A DNA stretch of 64,000 bases, taken from positions 19,641,269 to 19,705,268 of the forward strand of contig CM040440.1 of the NCBI GenBank assembly GCA_022749755.1, in the 5' to 3' direction. The notes under the pieces are model-generated. The model was not told the DNA's origin. It worked only from the letters and a program-made list of their open reading frames with translations, and ran no database searches. Origin of the DNA: Azadirachta indica. Taxonomy: Eukaryota; Streptophyta; Magnoliopsida; Sapindales; Meliaceae. The position numbers and the translations under genes were made by a program. Shown in pieces: positions 25,722 to 36,846 of this stretch (its first letter is position 1; the number at the start of each line of letters is the position of its first letter).

Positions 25722-26087
25722 TCAATTAATATACATGTTCAAAAGTTCAGAAACAATGTATGACCAAGTGCAGAACCAACAGAAGGCAAGCAGACCCTTG
25801 TAGAAATATTGAACTAAACGAAAAGGAATGATAAAAATCAAGGAAACTAAACGAAAAAGCATGATTGGAACGAAGGAAACTAAACGAATGAGAATGATAG
25901 AAATCGAGAGAATGAGGAGCGTGGCAATAACATCGCCAACTTCAACAACGTTAACATGCAATAATAAATTCTCGGCAGAAATCCATTTGTTGCTCGTAAT
26001 ACTCCATCCAACCAAAGAACCAGCCGCATAGACTTGCAAAAGAGCCGTCATCAGCAAGATAGTTACTATTTGATTTGCCAAACCCAT
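25722..26087 (-). CDS. Hypothetical small hydrophobic secreted/membrane protein
   Basis: A 121-codon frame starts MGLANQIVTILLMTALLQV, which looks like a signal peptide ending near VYAAG. The next stretch (LVGWSITSNKW...VEVGDVI) faintly recalls the start of phytocyanins, but no copper ligands follow, so that link is speculation. The second half is a hydrophobic segment built from an 11-residue repeat containing FRLVS (DNA repeat at 25803-25898). No transcript evidence can be inferred. It may be a young gene, a relic with an expanded repeat, or chance. Confidence 0.25.
   Translation of the reverse strand: MGLANQIVTILLMTALLQVYAAGSLVGWSITSNKWISAENLLLHVNVVEVGDVIATLLILSISIILIRLVSFVPIMLFRLVSLIFIIPFRLVQYFYKGLLAFCWFCTWSYIVSELLNMYIN
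25803..25898. repeat. 33-bp tandem repeat, three copies
   Basis: Copies begin near 25803, 25833 and 25866 and share the core gaaactaaacgaa. The unit is a multiple of three, so the overlapping hydrophobic frame on the minus strand is kept open through all copies. Confidence 0.7.
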
Positions 26088-26141
26088 CACTAATCAACCA
26101 AAGTTCTGAACAGCTGGCTAATGAAGAGTGCAAGAAATCGA

Positions 26142-26176
26142 GAGCGAGCGAGCGAGCGAACGAACGATCGAGCGAA
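26142..26176. repeat. (GAGC)n tetranucleotide tract
   Basis: Repeats of GAGC, partly degraded to GAAC, lie directly upstream of the small hydrophobic frame, perhaps in its leader. Confidence 0.8.
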
Positions 26177-26221
26177 GAGATCAAACTGTGAATTCGCAGG
26201 AAAATACTCATTGCTGCTGGT

Positions 26222-26230
26222 GTATATATA

Positions 26231-26264
<34 letters not shown>
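26222..26264. repeat. (TA)n microsatellite
   Basis: TA repeat with one TCTA interruption. Confidence 0.9.
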
Positions 26265-26266
<2 letters not shown>

Positions 26267-27211
26267 ACTTTCTATAATATTCCGTATCCTAGTTCGATAC
26301 ACTTTCCTTTATTGTGCAGGATTTCTCTTTTAATGCTGAGAAATTGTAAAATTTATTAATCCTTTGCCTTCTTGTCGAAACAGAACGTAAAACTTTGTCA
26401 AACCTTGGATATAAATACTGTGAACTTTGGCCCATGGCTGTTGGGCTTGGGCTTCTGCAAGTTCAAAATCTGCTTTGCTTTGTGTTGACCACGTATATTA
26501 TGTGTCATGCATTTGGTGAGTTTTTAAAAAATAACAAATTTTAAAAGAATTTATAAATAAAATTTGACCCGAATTTAATATTTAAAAATTTAGGTTTATC
26601 TTAACTATGTTATCTATCACAATTGCAATTGCATGATGACTCATTTACATATATTTTAGATTAATTGGACCTTATATAAAGTTAAAGGCATAAATAATTT
26701 AATCAAGTCAATTTTGTATCAATTTGATGGTTTCTTGAGCAAGTTATAAAAGTTATGTTGGGTGTAATTGTTCAATAAACAAATCAAATTTGAATTAAAT
26801 CTATTACATTTAATATTCAAATATCATTTTTATAATTTTTTTCTTTTCAAACATCCCTAATTCTTATATGTCACCATTTTAAATTTAAAACATGTTTCAT
26901 TCTCTCTGTAAACGACTGAAAATTTAAATTTTGGACGAAAGGAATTATGAATACTTAATCGAGACATTTTAAGGAATGGAGGCCGGCTCGTTTGGAAAAA
27001 AAAAAACAGAAAATAATGTATTAAACCCTGTACTTGAATTTAACTCTGCACCGGTGCAGAATACAGATAAGCCCGCCTATTGTAGCATGTCGTTTGTTCG
27101 AAACCAAACAGAGCCCTTGAAGTGGCAGCAAAGTTTCTTTCTTATCCACAAAAATTTCCCACTCTCCTTCTTCCCGGTTTGAACCAATTTTTCGCTTCGG
27201 TCTGAGCTTTC
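26265..27211. other. Spacer and RRF upstream region
   Basis: No gene is supported. TGGGCT/GGCCCA words cluster near 26430-26452. The 200 bases before the RRF start probably contain its leader and core promoter, but no TATA box is convincing. The frame at 26976-27182 has no recognisable domain. Confidence 0.4.
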
Positions 27212-30200
27212 ATGGCAACGCACTTCTCGTTAACAAATCCCGTCCGGTCCATTTTCCAACCCAAGTCACATCCTCCCAAATCACTCCTTTGCCTTCCCGG
27301 TACTCAAATTCTTCATTTCCCTCTAATTACTGCCGTTTACAATTTTCCGTTTCTTTCTCATAATAGACCTTTACTTTTTCTCTCTGTACAGATTCTTATC
27401 ATAGAAGAGCCGGCAGTGCCATGTGCCGTGCTAGCAGCGTTAATGTATACAACTGGAGCTCGGCTGCAAACTACGCAAGACTTGCGAAATTATCCAGCAA
27501 ACCTGTCGACGTAAAACAATTGGTGAACAAGAGGCAAGTTGCTGTGGTTTCTGTTGAATTAGTATGTGGCACATTATCTGTTTGATGAAATGCCTTGCTG
27601 ATTTCATTCATTCATTATGTACGTGTATTTTTGCTGTGAACTAATGCAGAACAGGAATTGTGAGGTGTGCAACTATTGAAGAAATTGAAGCGGAGAAATC
27701 TTCCATTGAGAAAGATGTGGTAAGTGTCTCTCAAATAGTTGATTAAAGTTCGGCTAAAAGTTTGTGGATGTGAGTTATTGACCATGTTTAATAATTTTAC
27801 AGAAAGCTAGGATGGAAAAGACTATTGATATGGTTCGAACCAATTTCAATTCTGTAAGGACAGGGAGAGCAAATCCAGCAATGCTAGATAAGATTGAGGT
27901 TTCACTATAGTGCAAGTTTTCATGGTTATTTTATTTAAATTATTGCGTTGATTTATAAGTTCAAAAGATGCAAACCATGCAAACTGTTGGTGGGGTGACT
28001 TAATTTTGCCACTGTGGCTTGTGTCTGTTTTTGAAATGAATTTCCTAGTGTTGTTGAACCTTAATTCATGTATGTCAAACACAAGTTTTGATACGTAAGA
28101 GCTTTTAGTTTAAATTTACAGAGATGTGCCCTCCTTATGATAATGAATCAAAGATAGTAGTTCTGTGATATTTTGCTTGAGTAACAATTCACTGGGTGCA
28201 TCTTTATGTAATCGTATTATTTATGAAATCTTGAAGTAAAATTATTTCATTTATACTTTTCTCATTTTTTGAATGATTTAATTATAAAATGTGGAAATAG
28301 AATAGTTTCCGTTATTATTTTGGCTCAACTGCTTGTGGGCCAAGGTTATTCAACCCCGCCATTCTTTGGTATCTTCTGCTACTGTGTGCATGACTCAGAT
28401 TCTCTACATGAGGTAAACTTAAAGGACTTTTGAGCCATTACTTCTGTGTAACGATTTATAGTTATTTACTGCTATTTGTGCATGATTCTGATTCTCCTGT
28501 CTGTGTGTCAGGTTGCCCATCCTAATTACCAAGTCAAGCTCTTTACCAATTAACGATGATACCCAAACCTAGGAACTGGATGTAGAAACTATAGTATACA
28601 AAAGAGATAGGGAGGGTAGTCAGTAAATAACAGTGAGAACAAATAGTTGCATGAGGAAATAATGCCAGGTCTAAAACCAGGCAGTTTGGTATTCAATGAT
28701 CTGAATCTATTGAAAGAAAAGTCCAGCTGGGATGTCCCCCTCTTATAAAACCTATATCATAACACAATAAATAACCCGATGTTTTTGTAGGTGGAATACT
28801 ACGGAAGTCCAGTCAGCTTGAAGAGCATAGCTCAAATCAGCACTCCTGATGCTAGTTCTCTCTTGATTCAGCCATTCGACAAGTCCAGGTATTCCATAAA
28901 TTTGAGGCCATGAATTTAGTTTGAAATTGTACAAGCACCAGCCTGCCTGTAATATCTAATCTTCTACTGAAGATACCCCATGTACAGTTATGAATATGGA
29001 TTAAGAATTTTCTCCAATTCCCTTTGGATGGGAAGCAGAGAAGCAAAGTAAATTTTATCTGACCTAGTGACTCGTTTTGCTTGACAAAAGAATTGATAAA
29101 GTGTTTGGACTGTTAAGAGTAGAAACTCCCTATTTTTCAAGAACACCTTATGTCTTGTTCATGTATTTTATCCACTCAATCCATCTTACCTTTGACATGT
29201 CATATTTTTCAGCTTAAAGGTTATAGAGAAGGCCATAGTGAGCTCTGATCTTGGTATGACTCCTAACAATGACGGTGATGTGATACGGTTATCCCTTCCT
29301 CAATTGACATCTGAAAGAAGGAAGGTATCTTAATTTTTCTTGAGCATGTGGAAACACTCATTATTTATATTCAATCATCTGCTATGGCATTTCAGGTCTT
29401 TGATTTACTTAAACCTTGTTGACTGATCCAGTTTGTTTTGAATCTCAAAGAGTTTTGTGTGTTTTCAGTTTGTAATGTATATTGTTATTTTATGAATGTT
29501 TTTTACTTTCTCAGTTTTGATGCAAGATTACAACCTTTTCTTACCTTGTTGTAAATGTTTTGTCCCTTGGAACTCATTATTCTTGCTGTCCCTGTGTGGT
29601 TTCCGCACTCATTATTATTTGTTGCCCATGCCTTGAAGATGATTACATTCCTTGAAGTGTTGTATATTACAACTCATTGTTTTAGTAATTTTACAAAGTA
29701 AATATCTTTGGTTTGGTTCAATGTTTTCCGAGTGAAATACGATTTTTCATTGTTGCTAGGTGCGTTTTCCAAACATCCATACATTTTAGTTTATATTTTG
29801 GGTTAGTAATTATAATGCAGTGTCTTGCAGTAGCTAATACGTTGAAAAATTAACTGCACACGTCTTATGGAATTTGCAAATTTCGTTTGACCTAGAATAA
29901 AAATAATGTTCGATGCTTTTTAGAATGTTGGCAGGATAAGCTTTTTTGAGCAGAAAAGCAGCAAAATCTATGCCAAATTATCTATTTTGTTGTTGGATAT
30001 TGTATATGAGATATTTAAGCATATTGCTTTCTGAAAATGTAAGTGCTCAGTGTAAATTTCCTTGGGATGTTTCTGAAAATGTTAATTGTGGGCTTTATTT
30101 ATATGCACACTGCAGGAGATGTCAAAAGTTGTGGCCAAACAGGCTGAAGAAGGAAGGGTACTTATGCTTCTTTTCTCCACAGTTTGAGAGCTTGCTCACT

Positions 30201-31437
30201 CCTTTTTATATGTTTAACATAGAAGTTCTGTAAGATCATCATAATCTGTAATGTGAAGGTAGGTAAATATCACAAGGGATCTGAAAAGGCAATGTTTTCT
30301 AAATTACACAAGTTATTGTTCTGAAATGTACAATTTGGGTTGAGAAATGAAAAAGTATTGCCTTAAAATTCTTTAAAATTCTTGAAGAGTTGTTCTGGTG
30401 GTACTTTGCAATAACCTAAAACAAGGATCTATCTTTTCACTGATACAAAGTCTGACAGTTGTGCCATCTTGATTGTTCTACCTGCTCAATCATATACAGG
30501 TGGCATTGAGGAATATAAGAAGAGATGCATTAAAAGCTTATGAAAAACTTGAGAAGGTCTGGATCTTTAGACCCGCTTAATCTCCTTGCTACTCTTGTTA
30601 TTTCAGTTTATTTGTTTAATCATTCTTTTCTTTTCTTCTTTCTCATTCTCTGTGGGGTTGTTTATTCATCTTCTATTTTTTTTCTTTTTCTTGCAGGAGA
30701 AGAAGCTGTCAGAAGACAATGTGAAGGACTTATCAAGTGATTTGCAGGTAACTTGATGCTTTTCTTTACACTACATTTCTAGGGGTGCTTTGTACCAGGG
30801 GTTGAAATTTTGGGTTACCGCCAGTATGAACGTTAATAGGCAATCATGGAAACAGCTGACAAGCAATTGCTCTAAATACACCTTTTGGGTGATCTCTGGA
30901 CATCTCGGGCTCATTTATCATTTTCTGGAGAGGACTAATAAACTTTCTGTTTTAAGCCAAGAATTTAAATATGAACCCATCCTATCATTTTCCAATACCA
31001 CAGAAGAAAAGATAGTGGGTGCGTTCACAGATGTAGAAGGGTGTTTTGACTCTTATAATTCAATAATTATGTTGCACATTGCAATTATGTGCCAGAAATA
31101 AGTGAAATCGGGGAACAACTTGCCATTGTTTTTGTAGGCTTCAGAAGTTCATCGTTAAAGATGCTCAGATAGATAACTTCTCTCATTATATTTTCTCTGT
31201 GCCTCTCCCTTTTTATCAGTACTGCACCTCCTAATTTTCAAGATAACATATCTTTTCTTCATCCAGAAACTAACAGATGAGTATATGAAGAAGATTGAAA
31301 GCATCTACAAACAGAAAGAGAAGGTATGCTTAATTTTGATACCACTGATGGCTTACGTAAAATTTGTGTCATATTGGTGCTTTGACATATCTTCTATTTG
31401 CATTTTGATTATTTTTCAGGAGTTGCTGAAGGTTTAA
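27212..31437 (+). CDS. RRF: Ribosome recycling factor, chloroplastic
   Basis: Eleven exons give 276 residues, against about 275 for the Arabidopsis plastid protein: 27212-27299, 27392-27533, 27650-27719, 27803-27898, 28791-28888, 29213-29324, 30116-30157, 30500-30556, 30697-30747, 31267-31323, 31420-31437. The first ~80 residues are a transit peptide. The RRF domain starts near TIEEIEAEK and contains the conserved VRTGRAN (118-124), [43 protein letters not shown] and the C-terminal KQKEKELLKV. With EF-G, RRF splits post-termination 70S ribosomes in the stroma. Intron 2 has a GC donor (AG|GCAAGT at 27532-27539), the only choice here that keeps frame. Reading straight through intron 1 gives an unrelated 100-codon frame, so that intron is needed. 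Confidence 0.96.
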
Positions 31438-32400
31438 TGATTGTTTATGCACAAATGTAAATGGGTGAGCTCTCTCTAGTGAATCTCAGAATGTGCTCTT
31501 CTTTGTTTTAATTTATGGTGCATATTGTCCATGCCCCTAGAATGGCAATTTTTGCTATTAAAGGGACACAAGTGGATTTTTTTTTTTTTTAATTTAAGTA
31601 AAAGATGGAAATTAGTTCCTTTAAACTTTTGGTAAAAGTTGTTTGTATAGTGACCTGTGAATTTATTTCCTGGGAACATTGAAGGGTGACCAAGGTATTA
31701 GTAGGACCCTTATAAACTGTAATTGTCACACTAAAACTGTGATGCTTACTGTTTAATGACAAGAAATGTCGGCCCTCATCCGCTGTTTAAAAGTATGATC
31801 CATTTAATATGACCCATGCCTCTATCCAGATGTGGATTTCTTATGATAATGTGTGGGGTTTACCTAGCTAGCATTTTCAGTTTGATGTACAAAGTGCATG
31901 AGAACCATGGACCAGACCTCATCCCATATCAAAAGGCATCAGAACACAGCGGGCGTGCCTTTGCTGAGGCTTGACAAATTGCTATACAGTGAGTCGGAAA
32001 TTGACCAGAGGGTAGTTTCAAACAAGCTAGCCGTAAGTTAAATTGTTGCCTATGCTTCAGGAGGAGAAATCTAGTGGAATGGAGCGAGTACGTGCATTTC
32101 CATCCCACATGCCTTTGAATAAGTTATATCTATGCATGCAGGAGTAAGAAATAATTTTTAATTTTGAGCAGTTAGCAAAAAATGCCTGAAACATATTTTT
32201 TCTTATTGGTGTCCCCGAATGTGAGTCAGTTCAAAATTATAGAACCATCAAGAATTGTTGTCAATATTCTTTATAATAGTTCCACTTCATGGAAGAAGCG
32301 TCCTAAGGTATCTCCCTTGGTCCACTCCAGGCTGTTAAGATGTGATGTTTCATTGAGTGGAATGAAAAATATCTGGGAAACTTCCAGGAAACAAGATTTT

Positions 32401-32426
32401 ATATATATATATATATATATACACAT

Positions 32427-32469
<43 letters not shown>
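32401..32469. repeat. Compound (AT)n(AC)n microsatellite
   Basis: Ten AT units are followed by an interrupted ACAT part and then a long AC run. Confidence 0.9.
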
Positions 32470-32472
<3 letters not shown>

Positions 32473-33224
32473 CATAATTAGCTTGTGAAAATTTAGAAGC
32501 AGCCATGTTGTAGACGGATAGGCCTAGCATATGTTCCTTTGAAACCAAGTTAATGCTCTATTTAATTTTTGAATTCAGTACATTGGCCAGTTGAGCTTAG
32601 ACGTCTCTAGTAAATTGAGAATTAGATAAGCTGCTTTTATTTACTTTTAAAAGGTGGATTATGATAAACCTTTCTTTTTATTTCTATATGGCTAAACCCA
32701 GAAAACGTATTGATTCCATCATCAACATTATTGCTTTTAAGTCATCTCATCTCATCTCATCTCTTTCTCTTTCTCTTATCATGTTAAGAAGATATGGCAG
32801 ACCCAATTCTAGATGTGTTCATTATTGTTCTTCCGGCCCAGTTTCAATGATTTATACCTACCCTACAATCTAAATCATGAGCATTTTAATGTTTCCACAA
32901 CCTAAAAGCATAAAGTTGCCTGGGAAATTTTTATTTTATCGAAAAAGAGTCGGTTACGTAATTGAAATTTCTAAATTGACTCTTTGATTTATGATTATCC
33001 CCCTGTTTTCTTACCCTTTGCCTAGAGAAAAATGTAATTCAATATGATATATATAGTAATGTAATTGATTTCGTTAAGCATTCAATAATTTATTGCAGAT
33101 ATATGTTTGCTTGGTGGTGATGACAATAATAAACAAACTATGATTGACTTATCACAATGCATGAATATACTTTTAAAATTATGGTTGAATGGACCCCATT
33201 AGATTTAAAGGAATGACATGGGTT

Positions 33225-33283
33225 TATATAATATATTATTATTATATTATTATATATTATTATATTATTATATTATGTTATAT
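33225..33283. repeat. (ATT)/(TAT) low-complexity repeat
   Basis: Alternating TATTA and ATTAT words, a degenerate trinucleotide-type tract. Confidence 0.75.
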
Positions 33284-36200
33284 TTAGAATTAGAATTCTG
33301 ATGTTGGGGCCATGGGTCCGCATTGTGGTATGTAGAAAAGCCGTGTTATTGCAAGGTCATGTGGTCAGAAAAGGGCCGCTTCAACTGACTCTTACTCCTA
33401 TATATATATATATATATATATATCATACACCAAATCAAAACCAAACTTGTCTTCCTTAACCTTTGACCGTCCTTCCTTCAAATTGTAAGTTCAATTTCAA
33501 TTGGGTTGCCTCTCACGTGATAGGCATGTGCTCTTCTATTTTATAAATTATTTAGGTGTCGTGTCAAACATTATCGTTAAATTTGATTTTAAACAAGAAG
33601 CGGGTAATTTGAATTTGTATTTTATAGGTGGATTAAATTACCACAAGGTATTTACCGTCTTTTATTCAAAGACTTAAAAAAATTTAGTTTTGTATCACAG
33701 CTGGCAAAAGAAGAAAATATTTCTTCTCAACTCAATCTTCAATCCAGCCAGAAATAGAAAAATAAAAAAAAAATTAATAGAAATTATCAAATTTCCAAGC
33801 TGCTTGACCGATGATCGTAGCCTCCTTGCACCTTCCCGAAGCCTCTCTTGAGTGCCACTCCAATGTGGAACAACAACAAATGCTTGCTGCATTGATAAGT
33901 CCGTCAAGACAAAAACATGTTTTCAACTTTTTGTCTATTAAATCAAATTAAATTAATTTAATTTTAAACCCCAACTTGCATCTAAACCTTTTAATTAATT
34001 AATCCATAAATTTTTATTTTATATTTTATTTTATTTAGCATGGATGAGGTTGTCTCTCTTCACCCACTATCGTATAATATTGTTTTAGTTCACGTACTTA
34101 AATAAATATTATAAAAGTAACGCCCTTAAAGTCAAATTACAACAAGCTACGCCTTGTTTGATTTGAAGGGCAATTTAATATTGTTATCTTAATTTTTTAT
34201 TTTATTCGTTTATCATAAAAAAATAAAAAAAAAAAAATGGTAGTGATTGTGGATTCCTTCCTCTGTTTTAATACTAAAGCTTTGAGAGTTGGAAAGCCAA
34301 ACAAGCATGCTTTTGTCACTTTACGATTGAAAAACATTATTTTAGACTTTTTTTTGGAGTATAAAATAATTTTCGACTTTAAATGTGGAATGGACTGTCT
34401 ACGGGTACAGCCTTATTATATTAAAAAAAAATTGTAGCTACTTTAGTTTCTTTTTATTATATTAATGTTTGCATAAAATAATGTCCTCATTGCAACAGAT
34501 TGCCAAGCATTATAATAGATAACATAATTATTAATTATTTTAAAAGCTAGCCTAACAAATCCAACTCAAAGGCATATTTGCAACCATGGGGCCTGCTTCT
34601 TGTTCCGAACTGTAAGAATGGTAAAAATTTGCTTCATGCAAAGTATACATTTTACAGAAATTACATAATAATTTAAATATTTTATAATTTTATCGTTCTT
34701 AATACAATATTCTATTTAGGGTTTCTATATGCCGCAATCATATAATTTTATTCTTTTTTAATAAAAAATTGTGGGTGGCTCAAAAGCTCGAGTGGGTCTT
34801 AATATTAAAGTATTCATTTTTTTAATCGGGGAATCAAATCACATCCATCATCTCCGAATAATTAATTATTCTCAATTAAATTTGGCCGTATTTAAAGCAT
34901 ATAATCTATTGGTAGTTACCATATTTTTCAATATTCATTGATAGACATTGGACGAGTATATATTTATAAAAGAAATATTATATTATAAAAATCTACAATT
35001 TAATTAACACCACATTATTCAATATTCATTGATAGATATTGCAAGAATATTAATTAATATTAACAATAAATTAAAGAAGGTTGAATACGTAAAAAAAAAA
35101 AAAGTGATCAATAAATCAAGAATATGCTACATTCGTTGTTATTTCAATTCTGTAATTATAGTATATTGCCAAGTTAAAGTAGGCCGTTTGCAAGGTTGTG
35201 ATACTCATTTTCTATCTCCGCATGCCTTAAGCCAATTAATTTAGTTTGATTTGATATGATTTGATTTGATTATAGTCTACAAGCATTGGAAGATTTGACA
35301 AAATATATAAAAATTTAAACTTAAAAATTAAAAAAAAAAAAAAAAAAAGGACGTGGGGGCGGAGGGTTAAAAACATGAAAAAGTGGAACCGGTGTGGTGC
35401 GGCAACGACGAGATCCAAGGCCACGAGCAGTTAATAAACAAAAACGAACAACGCAATCTCAGCCCCCATTGTCAGTGATTGCTGCCTTGGATCGTGGCAT
35501 ACTCTCCACGTGGCTTTTCCTTGTTTATTAATACCCCACATGCCAACAACTATCCTCATGGATGGACCCCATCCATCACCCTATTTTCTTTTCTTAAACC
35601 CACCCTCAAAAAATATTCATATATATTTATATTTTCTTTCTTAATTAGGGCGGAAGAAACAGTCACACCGTAGATGATCGTACAACCGCATTCACTTTAC
35701 CACTCCTCTCCTATACAGTGAAGTAGCAAATGAGTTGACGTCGCCGAATTTAACTGAGGGTAGTGGCCGTATTGCGATTGGAAACCAAATTGGGCCCACT
35801 TGGTTCTCGCGCAATTTCTGTGATCGCGACTAGACCTCTGTGCACTTTGCTGCCAAATAATTATGGACCGTCCGATTCAGTCGAACGGTAGGTAGTTGGG
35901 CCTGCCAGGTCGGACTCGCTTTTTCGTCAAAGCAAAGGTGTATGTCCACGTCGGATTAATATCCAACGGCACAAAGTTTCCTCTCTGTAAAGGAGCATTT
36001 TCATCCGTCCGTTCCACTCGTGGGTCCAGTGCGCCACTAAAAAATACCGAAATTTGACCGGCTGGAGCGGGTGATTTCAGTTCTCAAGTCTCACGTGATA
36101 ATTCTATGCTTTTTTTGTGGACTTTACCTTCCATCTTTTAAGTTTTAATTGGACACAGGGAACCGGGCAACCGGCTTACGTGCCACCGCTAAAGCTGATG

Positions 36201-36650
36201 GACCGAGTATGGAAAGATATTTGCTTTTGTCTTTACAGCCATTGAAATATCGACAGCTGTGTATCTAAGGTTAGATCTACTGATAGTGAATGAACCAGGA
36301 ATGACACAACGCACCGTGAATGGGATGACTATCACGCTCCTAAAACGCGTGGAACTGAATGCGGATAAACAAGAAATAAAATATTGTGCCACGTTGCCAT
36401 TAAGTGCGCCATGGCTATATTCCATCAGACAATGACGTTTCTGCCATGTTGGCACCTGCCAACCACAACCGTCATACCAATATTTAATCCGACGGGTGAG
36501 ATTAAGTCTAAGCCGTCATCGAGATATCTGAGCCGTCTGGTGTTGCTGGAGTAGGTTTCGCGTGAGTGAAGGAGCATACAAAAAGAAAGAGATGAGATTT
36601 GAGCACAAAAGAAACACCAATACCAGGTGAAAAGAAGAGACGCCACAGAC

Positions 36651-36652
<2 letters not shown>

Positions 36653-36698
<46 letters not shown>
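36653..36698. repeat. (AG)23 microsatellite in the TIC-like leader/promoter
   Basis: An uninterrupted run of 23 AG units ends 148 bases before the TIC-like start codon. GA/CT runs near plant transcription starts are known binding sites for BASIC PENTACYSTEINE (GAGA-binding) factors, so a regulatory role is possible. On the minus strand it reads as an artificial Leu/Ser frame. Confidence 0.9.
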
Positions 36699-36701
<3 letters not shown>

Positions 36702-36846
36702 TGATGCTCGTGGTGTTTCTCCATTTCTGTCTCTGATAAGCGAATATTTTTGGCCGTGAAGGTCCGTGAATCAAAAACCAGGCGGTTGAGATTATGGTTA
36801 ACTGATCGGTGAGTGAGTTTGAATTGATGAAAGCTGATTGATGCTT

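Larger units (their letters stand above)
31438..36652. other. Spacer between RRF and the TIC-like gene
   Basis: The first few hundred bases are presumed RRF 3' UTR. Further on there are microsatellites (32401-32469, 33225-33283, 33402-33422), a 24-bp direct repeat with one mismatch (34927-34950 and 35018-35041), and from about 35400 a more GC-rich region with CACGTG near 35507 and 36092 that is probably the TIC-like promoter. The minus-strand frame at 33695-33907 (with RLREGARRLRSSVKQLGNL) is unassigned and may be a fragment of a dead gene. Confidence 0.45.

Noticed and set aside
32365..32376. Evening element AAAATATCT
   Set aside because: It is 4.5 kb from the TIC-like start, and the same word occurs in AT-rich sequence near 10370, so it is probably chance.
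34770..34850. tRNA/SINE-like words (GGCTCAAAAGCTCGAGTGGG, GGGGAATCAAATC)
   Set aside because: The match to box B is weak and there is no tail or target-site duplication.
36425..36774. Minus-strand frames with long Leu-Ser runs
   Set aside because: They are translations of the AG microsatellite upstream of the TIC-like gene.
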